Positions 24,113-35,485 of a stretch of 64,000 nucleotides of DNA are shown here, in pieces. The stretch lies in contig JAWWNJ010000020.1 in assembly GCA_037176885.1 (NCBI GenBank), positions 1,922,001-1,986,000 of the forward strand, in the 5' to 3' direction. Both the position numbers and the translations under genes were made by a program. The stretch is from Favolaschia claudopus. Taxonomy: Eukaryota > Basidiomycota > Agaricomycetes > Agaricales > Mycenaceae. The first letter of the stretch is position 1, and each line of letters opens with the position of its first letter. Under the pieces are notes generated by a model that saw nothing but the letters and a program-made list of their open reading frames with translations, was not told the DNA's origin and did not search any database.

Positions 24113-24279
24113 TACCTCTTTTTCATTCTCCGTAGTGTCACATGTGTTTCCGAGCCACGCAAGCTGATCAAGTACGGCTGATCGTGATGGTGGCGAGATT
24201 TTGAAGGTCAGAGTATTATACTAGTAGTACTGCAACTGTATCGTCCAGTACTTGAAATATATCCTGTTTTATACCTCTT

Positions 24280-24550
24280 CCATGGAGTTTGATAAGGAGT
24301 AAGGCGTCGGGATAGCTGGCTACCTTGGTTGTACTTCCGGACGAATCATTGCTAAGATCATGACAAAATGTCATGAAAAAACGTTAGGAACGGGCCCACA
24401 GTCGTTAGGAATTTCAGGACCCCGGATCATAACGTTTCGTCATGAAATCCGACAAAAGATCATGAAATTTAACACAAATGACGACGAAATACCTAACACA
24501 AGGTCCTGAACAACATCATGAATTTCAAAACCTTCCCTCTGCACAGTGCA
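24280..24550. repeat. Dispersed repeat rich in TCATGAAATT motifs
   Basis: Nearly matches the reverse complement of 43,780-44,055; a diverged relative lies at 41,490-41,680 and short pieces near 22,900-22,995. It is built from alternating TCATGAAATTTC and CTAACG(T)TTT motifs. Boundaries are approximate and the class unknown. Confidence 0.65.
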
Positions 24551-24559
24551 GACCTGAGT

Positions 24560-25830
24560 TGGAATTATCGAAATTCAACCGTTGTTCAATGCTCAACTGG
24601 GATCACAGTTTTTCTGTTGAACAACAGTTCAACGACTCGGAGTCAAAGTTGCAAAGGGTAATACGGTAAGTAAACTTTCAAAGCCCGAGATGCCAGCCGA
24701 TAAAACTTTATCTATCATACTACAGCGTAAACTTCGGAGACATTATACTAATTCAAAGCGCCACTGTGAAAAGGTAGTTCAATTTCTTGCCGTTGCAGAG
24801 GTGAAAGACGGTGTGATTTTGACTTCTAAGTAACTGTAACATTTTGCAGAGTCCACTTGGAGTCCATGCCGAGAAAGCCAAGAAGAGATCCAGCTTATTA
24901 GCAAGTAGGACTATGGTGGTGTAAGACTGACTTGCAGGGCGCGGCAGGGCAATTTGAGGGCAATGATGTCTCAGATCTCACAGTGTCGAGTGCGAGTCGA
25001 GATTCACCAAGTCGTGACAGCGTGGAAATTCACGTGCTCGTGGAAAGCCCTTTGTTTGTGTCACAACATCACACCGTTTCTTCCCATCCTCCTCCTTTGG
25101 TGCGCATTGCTCGACCAGACGGACTCGCCTAGCACCAATTCGACTATCCAATCACGCCTTCAACATTCTCATTTCAAATGCTTGGTTGTGTTCACATCGT
25201 TACGGCGGCCCGTGGGGTTGCTCCGTACTTCTCTTCTTGTACTCTTAAGTTGCCTCAGCTGACTGGCTCTTGCGAGTCGCGATAGGCCTACAAGTACCCA
25301 ACTTGAGGTCACTTTCCGTGGACTGTGCGTTGAAGCGCGTCTCGTTGGCAGTTTGAATTCTGGTGTGTTTTCAAGCTCCCCCGTCAATGCGGACGAAGAT
25401 GACTGATTTTTCTGTTCCTTTTACTTTCTCCAGATGCCGCTGCAGCGGCGGTTCATGGGCGGGCAGGAACGGTGTATGTTGAAATATTGTAGATGCGGAG
25501 ATGAACGTCGTAAGGGATTGGCGCGGGTGCGTTCACTGTTTTCCATCTCCATTTTTTTCGATTCCGAAGACGCGCCTCGTAGGCTCAGTCGACCTCAAGA
25601 CCATTTGTTACCTTTCCGTCTCTAATGTCCCTCGCTCTCAAGCCCGCTCCACGCACACCACCTTGTGATAAGTGTCTAGGTGCCGCATCGAGTCTCGACT
25701 TGCCTTGACTTCACATATTGGGGAGACCTATGTACCCCCGGGATCTGTTCTCCTCCCTCAACTCCACCTGGCAGTCTTACTCTTGCCTCTGTGGCTACGA
25801 CAGTAGTGGTGTGTGAATTCTATGTGTAAG
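24560..25830. other. Remaining interior of the 4.4-kb insertion
   Basis: Short open frames only (for example 24,932-25,132). No known domain was found. The composition is less AT-rich than the flanking repeats, so captured host sequence is possible. Confidence 0.3.
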
Positions 25831-28800
25831 CTGATTAAACAAACACTGCTTAAACCTGTTTTGCGGCCTATACCGGGATTGATTAATCAAACTTCATATG
25901 GTTACTGAGGTTTTTTGGGGAGAGAAAAAGCTGGAGACGAAGATGGCGGACGACGAGGAGGAGGAGGTATGGCAGCATCAGAGTCCGATGAGGTGTCGGA
26001 TTCTTCCGAGTCGCTAGAACGGGCAGCGGAATCTGACTCGGAGTCAACCCAACGAATATAATTCTTGAACTTTCGGACCGCTTCTTGCCGTTGGAGCCAA
26101 ACCGTCATCTGCTGAGTATAATCTTTCTTGTTGCTCGCTCGATAACCGAGTTTCGCGAGATCAATATGCAACCGCTCCATTCCCTCGCTATTGGTTCCAT
26201 CCGCCGTGCCACGGGAACGAATGCTGTCGACATAATGCTTCAGTTTGTGTATTTTGCTGATGTTGAAGTGGTCGCGAAGCCCGAGCCTGATGAAAGCATG
26301 CTTGTGAGCGTGGAAAGAAACCCAGGCAGCGTCAAGTTCAGCCAGCGACTCGTCGCAATGCGTCTCAAAATGCGCATAATAAATAAAGTCCAATATCGCA
26401 CGCGCAGCGAGCAGGACTTCTGGGTCGGTTGCGTCCGCGAGGATGCCAAGGTAAACCTTCTCCATCTCTTTGCGTTCCCTTCCCGTCCACTGACTCACTC
26501 CAGAGATCCCTTTTTTAAAATGCCGCAGAGAAGGATGCGGCGTCATTGCGCGGAAGCGCTGGTCAATCTCGGCCTCACCACCTGCCATCGCTTGTGTGGT
26601 CCATTTAACGGCATGGTCCCCGAAAGCGCCGTTATGAGACTCGTGAAGAAGGTCGGGGGTCATTGAACGGAAAATGTTTGCGTGAGGCAAGTCGGCCCAA
26701 AATGGCTGGATAGCCCGCAGTTGTTGCTCAACGAACTCGATAGGGCATTCCCCGTTCGCTTGGGCACGCAGAATTTCGAGAGTTTCGTCGGGATCGCGCC
26801 ACGGCGCCGAGCCAGGATCTCCGCGGGCGTTGGGCGCATTGACACACTGGACAGGTGTTCTCTTTGCAGCCACACACGAGGCACTGTTCCGGGTAGTCTG
26901 CGATGAATGCCGCGAGAATAGGGAAGCCGAGTCTTCTACACCGATCCGCACACGCCATCAATTCTCCCTTGTTTCCCGCCGTCACCACTGTGGCGAGAAT
27001 CTTGCGCATACAGTCGTGGTAGAGCTGGTAGGCTATCGCTGACCGCCGTTTCTTGATGAAAATCTCAAGCTTGGGGACAGGGATGTAGCCGAGAAGTATG
27101 GTGGCGCCATGGGAAGGTGAGCGTCGTGTTTTCTTGTCAATGTTTCCGATGGTGATGTATACCGGCCAGGCCTGCTTGTCCCCACTGAATCGCGTTAATT
27201 GTGTTTTGTCGGATGCGAGAATGATAGGGATGAGTGTTGCGCCCTTAGGAAGTAGTTTCTAAATTATTGGGTGAGTTACTTGCGACTCGGAGTGATTTGA
27301 CAAAATTTACCTGAATTTCCCACCAGAAATCTGCCGTCCACATCTCACTAAACTTCCGATTCTCCAACTTCTCGTCAACAAATTTCTTGAAAAGACGAGA
27401 CGGTTCGTATCCCTGATCCTTGAACAGCGGATTTCCCAGCAACTCTTTGATGCATTCCACGGGATCTCGATACCACAGCTCTACGACCTCCGTCTTTGCC
27501 TGCCCCTTCCCATCTACCTCATCGCCCGTCAAGCTGAACGATTCACATTTCCAACCGGGGCCACGGGGCAACGCATCAATACGCTGGTAAAAGCTGCGGC
27601 TATTGTGGTACGAGGGATTGATCTTTTCGCGGACCTTTGAGTTATTTAGAAAAATCTCCGGCTCGAATATTCGTCTTACACGTACCGCCTTCAACTTCAA
27701 TAATTCATCCATCTTCCCCTGGCTTATCCCAGACGTCATCAGCCACTGTGCAAGCTCCCATTCCTCTCGTGTCTCAAACGGTGCCCACGGAGGCAAATTT
27801 TCTTTTTCTTGTTGTCGACGAAGACTCTCATATTCTGTCTCAAACGGCTGTTCATCGCGGAATATCGCGCCTGCTTCGTACTCCGGATGGAACGGCTGGA
27901 TAAACTCGTCCTCTTCGTCTTCCACTTCCTCCACCGTCGGTCGTGGATGCTTGCGAGAATTTGTTGGCGGCACTGCAGCAGAAGACTCGGGAGCCGGCGG
28001 TACAGCAAAATCTTCCGGCGGATCTTGATCTGCGTCGTCTTCATACTCGGCAGGTTCAGGGCTAAATCCCCCTAGCTCAGAGTCAACGGGCATGCCTGGA
28101 AAATCCGAATCGTCTGAGCCTGGTGAGCTCGGCTCGGAATCGGAGGACTCTTCCGCCATACAGTGCCAAGCGCCACTTCTCCAACACTGCTTTTTCGGGC
28201 GGAAGAAAATTTTTGTAATTTATTTGTGATTTTCTGAGGAAGGAAACCGACCAAAAGAATGCGTTTGGCGTCGAGAACTCACTTTTTCCCACGGTGTTTC
28301 ACTTTTTTCGGGTCTGAAAAAAAATAAAATCGTCATTTTGGCTCTAATTTTGGATGGATTGAGCCCAAATGTGTTCAGTTGTCATGCAGAAACCCCGAAA
28401 AAGTGGTAGCCCAGTGTAGCGGAGTCTGTTCTGACTTACCTGGGTGATCCGCCCAATGCTGGCACGGCAAAGTCCGAGAAACACGTGATCTTAACCCTAA
28501 CCGATATGGGAATTTGATGATGGCATCAACCATCATTAGGGTTTGTTTCACTTTTTCGGAGGTCAAAAACTTGTTCAATTGCCTTGCAAAGCACAAGATG
28601 AGTTGCTACACATCCATAGAGACGTTCTACACTGTTTTTAAGTTGAATGGTGATGACGGCATAATGTAGTATCGAGTTTAACTTTGGATGCCGTCCCCTG
28701 CCAAAAAAGGAACCGTGATGTGATGCTTGGCACTGTATATTGATTGAAATGAGCTCGACGACATGCTTCCGACTGCGATATATGCGAGCGCAGCCCTTGC

Positions 28801-28981
28801 GATGTCGGAGGGACGGAGCCGCAGTACGGGCACGACGAGCTAGACATGGTGGAGAGACGGAGAGGATTTTGATGGGCCGAGTCACGTTTCAGCGGTTGGT
28901 CCGTGCACGCGCGCCGACGAAACGTGATCAGCAAACCTTGTTTGTTGATAGCTCCTCACTTTCTCTCCTTCTCCCATCATC

Positions 28982-31646
28982 ATGGCTGAGACTCGTCGTG
29001 TTCTCTCCGACTCTGACGACTCTGACTCCCCTTCTCCCACCTCAAAGCCCCCCCGCCAAGAAGGCACGTCGCTCTGCTGACGATGTGAATCCAGGGGATG
29101 TCCTCCCTACTCGGACATGCACATCCGCCACCCGCAATCCTTCGCAAAAGCAGGCGGAGATTAGTAAGTCTTTCAAGCCGTCTACCTCGGTTCCCGCTTC
29201 TCATTTATGCTCCACAGACAAGGAGAATCAAGTCTCGGAAGTCGCAAGTCTCAGGCGACAGCTCAAGAAAGCGGAGAAGGCGCTGAGGAACAGCGGGCAG
29301 CATAAAGGTATGTCTTCTTGCTGTCTCACACCTTCGCTTACCGGGGGTTATCATTGCGCTAGCTGTCGCCGCCGCTGACGGGCCTGAAAGTGAAGAGCAG
29401 TCCGAAGATGAAGGCGCCTTTCAATCTTCGGTATGGTTCCTTCTATTGGTATTGCAAAGTCGTAACACGCCTGTTTCTAGATCAAACCTCTTGGGCCGTT
29501 GCCCTTGAGGAGCCCTCAGCGTCCCGCGACTACTATTCGACGCAAGGCTGCACCCGGAACTGCGCTCCCTCCTAAAGTCAGCAACCGCACCTTCCTCACT
29601 GCTCCCGAGCAGCCGCATAACGACAACTCGTCGCCGCCCCCCTCCCCCCACTCTCTCCTTCACCACAATGGCATGGAGCCCGACGACGAGGACGACCTCT
29701 TCGACAATTCCCAAAAAGGAAATCAAGTACCTCCTCCTTCCCTTCATCGTCGCCAGTCTGCCCCTCCGGTCACAGGTACCAGCTCACCCGCTATCGGTTC
29801 AGTGCGGTCCGCCTCACCGCCTCCCGGACCCGTCGAGCCTGTCAAGGGTCACCGCGCCGAACCAAAATTCGCTGACAATTACAGTGGTGGCAAATAGAAA
29901 TTGCCGTGGCTTTTTGGTAAAAATCTCGATGTATACATCACCGAATGACCTCAAATAAGATGTAGAGATGGGTATGTGATACTTCTGTACCTCTTGGAAC
30001 ACTCAGCAATATATCATGCACTGACAATGCATCAATAATGGATGGTTTCCGTTTTTTGCCATATCCGGAAAAACACAATGTACCCTCAGCAAAAAAGTGT
30101 CATAATAGGATAAAAGTACTTGAAAAACAATGCTAGTTCTCACTTTGACTGACTGGAATTGATCGTCATTTGAGCTCACAACAGCCGCTCGAAGTAGGTC
30201 ATTTTAGCTATTTTCTCTGCATTTTCAGCTATTTTGTGTGAAAATAGCCAACTCTGAGCGGTTGTTGTGAGCTCAAATGAGGGTCAATTCCATTCAGCAA
30301 AAGTGGAAACTAGGACTGTTTTTCAAGTACTTTCATCCTATTGTGACACTTTTTTGCTGAGGATACATTGAGTCTTTCCAGATATGGCAATAATAAGAAA
30401 CTGTCCTGTTATTGATGCATTGTCAGGGCGTAATATATAACTGAGTGCTCTAAGCAGTACAGAGGTATCATATATTTATTTCTACATTTTATTTCATGTC
30501 ATTCGGTGAAGTATACAGCAAGATTTTGGCCAAAAAGCCACGGCAATTTCTATTTGCCACCACTGTACACCTCAGGCGGCAAGCCGAAAGCTAGTGATTA
30601 CGAGGCCAACGTCGCCGCTATCATCAACCGTGCCGCTCACGAATACGAATTGAAGATACTTATCAAGAACTACAACCCCGACGTCGTCCAACAGACCAGC
30701 TGGGCCAAGGAAACCTACAGGACGGCGGGGCGCATAGCGGGACAGCGCTATAGGCTCACTGAGCGCATCGCCAAAATTGTGAGTCATGCTTCAATATTTC
30801 TTAGCTTCTTCTATTCATTCCTCATAGCTCACATCCCGCGGGTCGCATGCCCGTGGTATGGTTATCAGCGCTGCCCGCGGTTTATTCGCCAACAACTACG
30901 GTTTCAAAACGGGGACGACGTCGAGCTCTGCAATCAAGTTCAACCAAAAGCTTGCCGCGAAGCTCGTCGAGAAGTCAGCATTTCATTACAAAGTACGTCG
31001 CCATTACTTGATTCAATCGGTTAATTATCATTGTTTCTCTAAGGACCCCGACTCTCCCTTGCTCAACTTCGCAGAAAACAAGATCTTTTCCGCGATGCGG
31101 AAGCAATCTATCTTCAAGAACAAGCGGTCAATCGGTATCGTCTACAAATCTCAATTCAATCCCTACCCCAATGAGTTATTGGCGCTTGAGTTTTGTGCGG
31201 TACGTGTTTCTATTATTCTCAAAAATCTTACTCATGGTTGTCGTAGCTTGAACACTGTGCGAACGAGTGGAAGACAGGTGTCTATGTCCAAACCGGCTTC
31301 GACGAAACCTCCATCGCGGAGATGTATCCGAAACACCTTGCATCGATAGAGCAGTGGAACGCTATGGAACCCGAAGTCGTCAAGAACATACGTACTAAAT
31401 TCTTCAAGCGCGCATCGTGAGTGGATGGGAATCTAAGACTTTCGTGTTCTGATTTTGATTTATAGCAACGGTCTGATCGTCTCTTCGGTCGCAGTGGACA
31501 AGACGTCCCAGATCGATGCGGATCAGGAGATGGCGTTGCGTGCAGCCTTGGCGGGAAGGAGCGGTCTGACCGATAGCGAGGATGAAGGTGAAGACGGCGA
31601 GCAGGAAGAATCAAGCAACGCGAATGGTGAGGAGGATGGACAGTAG
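28982..31646 (+). pseudogene. DUF6532-domain gene interrupted by a TA-flanked foldback element
   Basis: Six exons are proposed: 28,982-29,307, 29,363-29,430, 29,481-30,778 (contains the insertion), 30,828-30,992, 31,044-31,199, 31,247-31,416 and a terminal one, 31,466-31,646. All introns have GT..AG ends and keep phase. The N-terminus is low-complexity (DSDDSDSPSP, basic PPAKKARR), then a coiled-coil-like SLRRQLKKAEKALRN. The C-terminal half (ASDYEANVAAIINRAAHEYE.., then ALEFCALEHCANEWKTGVY) fits DUF6532, a basidiomycete domain of unknown function. The tail is acidic (DSEDEGEDGEQEE). A 684-bp element sits in exon 3, and a one-base frame break lies in a C7 homopolymer near 29,050. It starts head-to-head with the Plavaka gene, 135 bp apart. 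Confidence 0.8.
29882..30565. mobile_element. Complete 684-bp foldback element, TA target duplication
   Basis: Ends CAGTGGTGGCAAATAGAAAT and the reverse complement, flanked by TA (29,880-29,881; 30,566-30,567). The two arms are inverted copies of each other along most of their length, meeting near 30,225, so the whole unit can fold. Removing it with one TA restores the host codons (ADN-Y-TSGG). Partial copies lie at 7,264 and 13,063. Tc1/mariner-type targeting is inferred from TA and the CAGT terminus. Confidence 0.95.
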
Positions 31647-31859
31647 ATAGTGGATGTTTTTGCAAATCTATTTGAATATTATAATTTATTTACTGTAATT
31701 AACCCAGAGCTCAGGGATTCAGCCAGCCGTCCCAGTATTGCGAGTAGGTTTAGTAGCTTCCATAGTGTGCAGATATCGCTGCTATGGACCGCTACCAGAT
31801 CCTCCATTGACAGCTGTCAGAGATATCACGGCTATCAAAACTATGCGGGCCGCTACCAC

Positions 31860-32045
31860 GCGCTATTAGAGACTTTGCGGAAGCCACCGGTGGCTATTTG
31901 TGGCTCTTCGTGTGCAATAGTTTTTTGAGCCTCCCGCTCGAGTTAGCCACCCTAGCATCCCGTGAATAGGTAGTACAAATAGTGGCTAATCCACCCAGAG
32001 GCTGTCATCCGGTCCCGAGAAAAATTAGCCACCAATAGCCACCAG
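31860..32045. repeat. Dispersed repeat with GGTGGCTA palindromes, copy 1
   Basis: Contains AGAGACTTTGCGG followed by AGCCACCGGTGGCTA and a second block matching the reverse complement of 43,225-43,335 (CGGGACCGGATGACAGCC, CTACCTATTCACGGGA). A related copy lies at 46,605-46,745. Probably a degraded MITE family. Confidence 0.65.
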
Positions 32046-32203
32046 TGGTACCTAGGCCTCGGACTCTGGTTATCTCACCTCGGACTTCTCACACAATGTC
32101 AACTGCGGCAAACTCGGCTTCTTCTGAGCAGCGAGTCTAGAAAGGAAAACGAAAACGACTATATATAGAATAGCGTATAGATGGCCGGCGGTGCCCGTCG
32201 GCA

Positions 32204-32910
32204 GCAGGTTCAGAAACGAAAATGAAACAGTCGGCACGGAACAAGTCAAGGTCGGCTCTATGATGTCATCACGCCAAGGGTCACGGTCACGTACATGCTT
32301 GCTCGATCGAAACGTAAGCACGAGCACCACTCAAAACCCGTATATTGTTTCCAAAACGGCTGTATGTTGGTTCCGATGCTCCGCTTTTGTACTCGCAGCT
32401 ACCAAAAGTACCCGAAATTGCCGTTTTTCCCCGCAAATTGATATGCTCGTGCAACTTAGCTACTGCCGGCAGCCAACACAAATTAACCAAAATATAAAAT
32501 AATAATATTTGTTTACTTTATGTAGTCCTTCCTGTTTGCCTTTAGTGTTCGTCTATATCATGTTTGCCACGAATGGGTGTCGTAAAAAATTTCTATTTTA
32601 TGATTCTGAAGTGCAGAGCGCACTGAGTCTTGCACTGAGTGATCTTCACTCTTAGATCAATTGATAATTTAGAGTGCTAAAGCACGCCGTGTGCGTGACC
32701 TGGTACAGCCACTCGGACACGTTCAGCAAGCACGATAGACCACGTACATTGTGACTGTGACATCAATCCAGTCCTTTCGGCTTCTTTGCCGTGTTGAAAC
32801 CGGTCATTTTCGTTTCTGAATCCTCGCAATTGATGGACTTGATGGCCTGGAAGGCCGCCTGATCAATATCAGCTAGCCGCGTTTTCGTTTTCGATTTTCG
32901 TTCATACCGC
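32204..32910 (+). repeat. About 710-bp duplication, copy 1
   Basis: Roughly 96-97% identical by eye to 37,946-38,669, differing by a few indels. Both begin GCAGGTTCAGAAACGAAAATG, and an inverted motif TCATTTTCGTTTCTGAATCC lies about 80 bp before the right end. The right end includes a sequence that, read on the minus strand, encodes MNENRKRKRG-stop. In the second copy that is the 3' end of a longer open frame. Confidence 0.85.
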
Positions 32911-33034
32911 TGAGCAGAAGACTTCATGTTATGTAATGCTACAGTCGAACTGCGCCTACAGGGAGTCTACACTCTGCTTGAATCTGTTATCCTCCTATTG
33001 CTGCTGCTGCCGTTACTCCTCACCTCACTCTTAG

Positions 33035-33103
33035 GCTCGAATCCAGCCTGTGTATGGAAGCAAGCTTGTCGATACACAGGCTGGTCGATCTGAGTTTGAA
33101 TTG
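33035..33103 (+). repeat. Hairpin plus GGTCGATCTGAG end related to the 49-kb element's TIR
   Basis: A stem CAGCCTGTGTAT/ATACACAGGCTG is followed by GGTCGATCTGAGTTTGAAT, which matches the inner part of the terminal repeat at 49,270-49,295. No partner end was found nearby, so this looks like a solo or truncated end. Confidence 0.5.
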
Positions 33104-33304
33104 CCACGTCACACCGATTCAGAGTTACCAAAAAAGGTTATTCCACTAGTTCCTCGCAGCAGCACATTTTCGATGAAATTTCTTAATTCAACAACACAAT
33201 GAGCATTTCTGAGTATCAGGATTAGATAGTAAGGTTTGAATATAAAAACAATCATATACTTGCCGAAAATATTTGCCGGACTCGGTCTGTCGTAGAAACC
33301 AGAC

Positions 33305-33455
33305 TTGAAAAATCGGTCATTCCGAGGCTTTTCTGGGTGCCGAAAACGTGTTTTCCCGGCCGAGGGATATCCCCTTGGGGAAGGGCAAACAATGACCGAC
33401 CGTGGGAATCTGGATCGTTTTGCCATCACCCTCGGAATGGAGAAGTTCCCGATCG
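33305..33455. repeat. Dispersed repeat family D, diverged copy
   Basis: Shares GAAAAATCGGTCATT..CGAGG at one end and TTTGCCATCACCCT-GGAATGG at the other with the copies near 40,325, 57,098 and 57,546. The centre is diverged. Confidence 0.5.
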
Positions 33456-33652
33456 TCTTGCTGCTAGGGCATCAAACCGTCCGTTTTACGCTTACGCCGT
33501 AAATTTTACGGCCGTAATTGAGCTGAAAACTTCCCAAGACGGGACGGGTCCCAAACGAGCGTAACCGTCCCGTAACCGTCCGTTTACGGCGTAATCTGTC
33601 GAAATCGGTGACCTGGAGGACAGAGTACAAAAGCGGAGCATCGGAACCAACA

Positions 33653-33782
33653 TACAGCCGTTTTGGAAACAATATACGGGTTTTGATCGAGTGGTGCTCA
33701 TTTGATTCGTTTGTTGTTTTGCTTCCCGTCACCAGCTCCACTTCAGCCGAATCTGAGTTTTGCTTCCGCCACCCAGAGAACT
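33653..33782. repeat. Dispersed repeat, also at 47,068-47,190
   Basis: Shares ACAGCCGTTTTGGAAACAAT, AGTGGTGCTCATT and TTTTGCTTCCCGTCACCAGC with the copy near 47.1 kb. The first half is the reverse complement of the 50-bp motif near 4.5, 32.3 and 38.1 kb. Confidence 0.6.
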
Positions 33783-33809
33783 AGTGCTGTCCATATTACG
33801 ATAATAATA

Positions 33810-33973
33810 GAGCACTTTGGCAAACGGTGAAAAATCGTTTTTTTCTTCAGCTAACGCGTATCCAAATTTTGGTTGTGGAGCCGCAAAACAGTGGGCAGCC
33901 CACTGTAGTTTTTCACCAAACTCGCTTAGTTTTTCGAACTGAAATTTGATTTTCACCGTTTGCCAAAATGCTC
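33810..33973. mobile_element. 164-bp TA-flanked MITE, copy 2
   Basis: Inverted copy of the unit at 6,331-6,493, with the same GAGCAYTTTGGCAAACGG termini. TA lies on both sides. Confidence 0.85.
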
Positions 33974-34069
33974 TAATACGATTTTTGCCATATCGTATTA
34001 TACCAATATCATATCACAGATTCTGGAGCCCTATCGTATCTGTATCTAACAATATCATATTAGCGGGTT

Positions 34070-34241
34070 TGTGCAAAGCGACCCGGGTCGCTTTGGGACC
34101 GCTCAGATCTCCACAACGAGCAGCCTCAGGTGTGAGGTCCCAGCGACCTAGGAATGCCCCAGGGCGATACTTGGAGCTCATACCTGGTATCTGTTGTTGC
34201 GGAGATCTGAGCGGTTGAAAAGCGACCTGGGTCGTGGCATG
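34070..34241. mobile_element. About 170-bp inverted-repeat element
   Basis: The ends AGCGACCCGGGTCGCTTTGG..CCGCTCAGATCTC and GAGATCTGAGCGGTTGAAAAG..CGACCTGGGTCG are inverted. A fragment of the same end occurs at 44,872-44,910 (GAGATCTGAGCGATCGAAAAG). Confidence 0.7.
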
Positions 34242-34329
34242 GGCGCACTCTGGGAGGGAAGGTGGTGGTAGGTGGAAGAGTCTGAGAAAACATGTCAACC
34301 ATCGTACGATTTTTATTCAAGTAATGACA

Positions 34330-35125
34330 CAATGACGGAATCGGTTGACGGCGTCGCGGCGAGCACGATGAATGGTGTGTACTGGTGTGAGTTAACTGTT
34401 ATGAGACGAGATGATTTGACCGACCTTATTGAATGATCTCAAATAATTACACTCGGTTGTTGATCCCGACATTCTATCTCATACCATACCAATCCATCCG
34501 ACCGACTTTTGACTGGGATTGAAACTCCGCTCAGTATCGAAGGATACTGACCTTTAATTGTTTTGAGGCAGACATTGCAGAGGGGGACGCAAAAATATTT
34601 ATGAACACTTGTAAGCTATATTTTGACCGGCCTATGTGCTCTAAAATATATTTCTCTCCTGTACTCAACTACACCTTCTCAATTCATCGAGCCGCCCAGT
34701 ATCGAAAGTGGCGGCATCGGAAGCGGGAAGTTGGCAGAACAAGCCATAGAAGCTCTTGCCAAGCCACGTCAAACTCTCCCTTTTTCACGTGCAATATTTT
34801 AGTTTCTTTTTTCTTTAATTTCGTAATTTCCCCCACCGACATCAGTATCGAGCCCGAAGTCACGAATCGTTTGAAAATTATGTGTGACATAGTGGAAGGG
34901 AAGACCAAACCCACGCCGCGAACTGTCACGCATCTGTGACACAACGTGACATGCTCCGCCAAAGTTCTTTTCCTTCGCTGCCTTTTTTCGCCTCCATTTT
35001 TCCGCTGCTCCGACTCAACGCACAGTCAAATTGCCGTTTTTCACCGAAATTTGCGGCGCCCCACTTCGTGGACCTGCCGCTCGGTGAAAACGGCAATTTT
35101 CCTGTGAGTTTCGCTGGAGCAGCTT
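34330..35125. other. Anonymous sequence
   Basis: AT-rich with short frames. Two adjacent blocks near 35,030-35,110 (AATTGCCGTTTTTCACCGAA against CGGTGAAAACGGCAATTTT) are inverted and could be ends of a small element. No gene was recognised. Confidence 0.3.
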
Positions 35126-35209
35126 CAAAATTCCGGTTTTCTTACCTCCTTTGTATCATTTGTGAATGATATTTTTCTTGTTTTTATTATTTGATCATTG
35201 GGTTTGGGT

Positions 35210-35345
35210 TGCGGGCGCCGGCCCGGACGGCTGGGGTTTTCCACCCCAGACCCCGACCGCTGCGCGGGGCTTTCCGCTCGCCGCGGAGGCCCACTGCGTG
35301 GTGCTTTCCGCTCGCCGCGGGGGCCCACTGCGTGGTGCAATGCTA
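35210..35345. repeat. GC-rich short repeats (GCTCGCCGCGGRGGCCCACTG type)
   Basis: A unit of about 30 bp (CCGCTCGCCGCGG then GGCCCACTGCGTGGTGC) is repeated in tandem here and recurs near 47.0 and 47.45 kb. The GC content is far above the neighbourhood. Confidence 0.65.
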
Positions 35346-35384
35346 TGGGTCTAAGTTCTCAGAAATACAAGGGGAAAAAAAAGA

Positions 35385-35485
35385 GTTCGCGGGTTGAGAC
35401 TCGAACTTATGACGTTGAGGAAAACATGAAACTTGAGAAGACAGATTCTTCAACCACTAGAACACAGAAGCTTTTGGGTAGTAAT
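35385..35485 (-). other. tRNA-like sequence with Pol III A and B boxes
   Basis: Read on the minus strand, TGTTCTAGTGGTT resembles an A box, and 46 nt later AGTTCGAGTCTC resembles a B box. The arms do not fold into a good cloverleaf, so this is more likely a tRNA-derived SINE head or tRNA relic than a functional tRNA gene. It abuts the truncated end of the copia pol. Confidence 0.4.

Larger units (their letters stand above)
21483..25895. mobile_element. 4.4-kb TIR insertion inside the Plavaka gene
   Basis: The termini GAAGTTTGATTAATCAA and TTGATTAATCAAACTTC continue inward as a longer imperfect inverted repeat (about 55 bp, sharing CGGTATAGGCCGCAAA and TTTAAGCA). ATAT flanks both ends (21,479-21,482; 25,896-25,899), giving a 4-bp duplication, although the palindromic junction also allows 2 or 3 bp. 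Keeping one copy rejoins the Plavaka frame across the gap. The terminal motif GTTTAAGCAGTG recurs subterminally at about 21,735. No transposase was recognised inside; contents include an unassigned minus-strand frame, a TA-flanked MITE and a dispersed repeat. Either nonautonomous or carrying an unrecognised protein. Confidence 0.8.
20667..28847 (-). pseudogene. Plavaka-family transposase, split by a 4.4-kb insertion
   Basis: Plavaka elements are basidiomycete DNA transposons with a DDE transposase and an N-terminal C2H2 finger (established family). The start at 28,847 gives MSSSSCPYCGSVPPTSQGL..H..H. The next exon (about 28,170-27,311) has WELAQWLMTSGISQGKMD and SEMWTADFWWEIQ. After an intron (27,259-27,310) come LASDKTQLTRFSGDKQAW, SMTPDLLHE and EGMERLHIDLAKLGYRAS, carrying the expected acidic residues. 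A one-base frame break lies near 26,845 after CPVCQC. At 25,902 the frame meets TAA and then foreign sequence. The rest of the gene resumes at 21,478 with IKPSFPAASAGTIARDF and, after an intron (about 21,067-21,112), runs through VIPLSQILRSCHLIPRF and YLNPYLRHHDFHLFR to 20,667. The outer TIRs were not found. Confidence 0.88.

Noticed and set aside
35385..35485. Functional tRNA gene on the minus strand
   Set aside because: The T-arm stem does not pair and no acceptor stem can be drawn.
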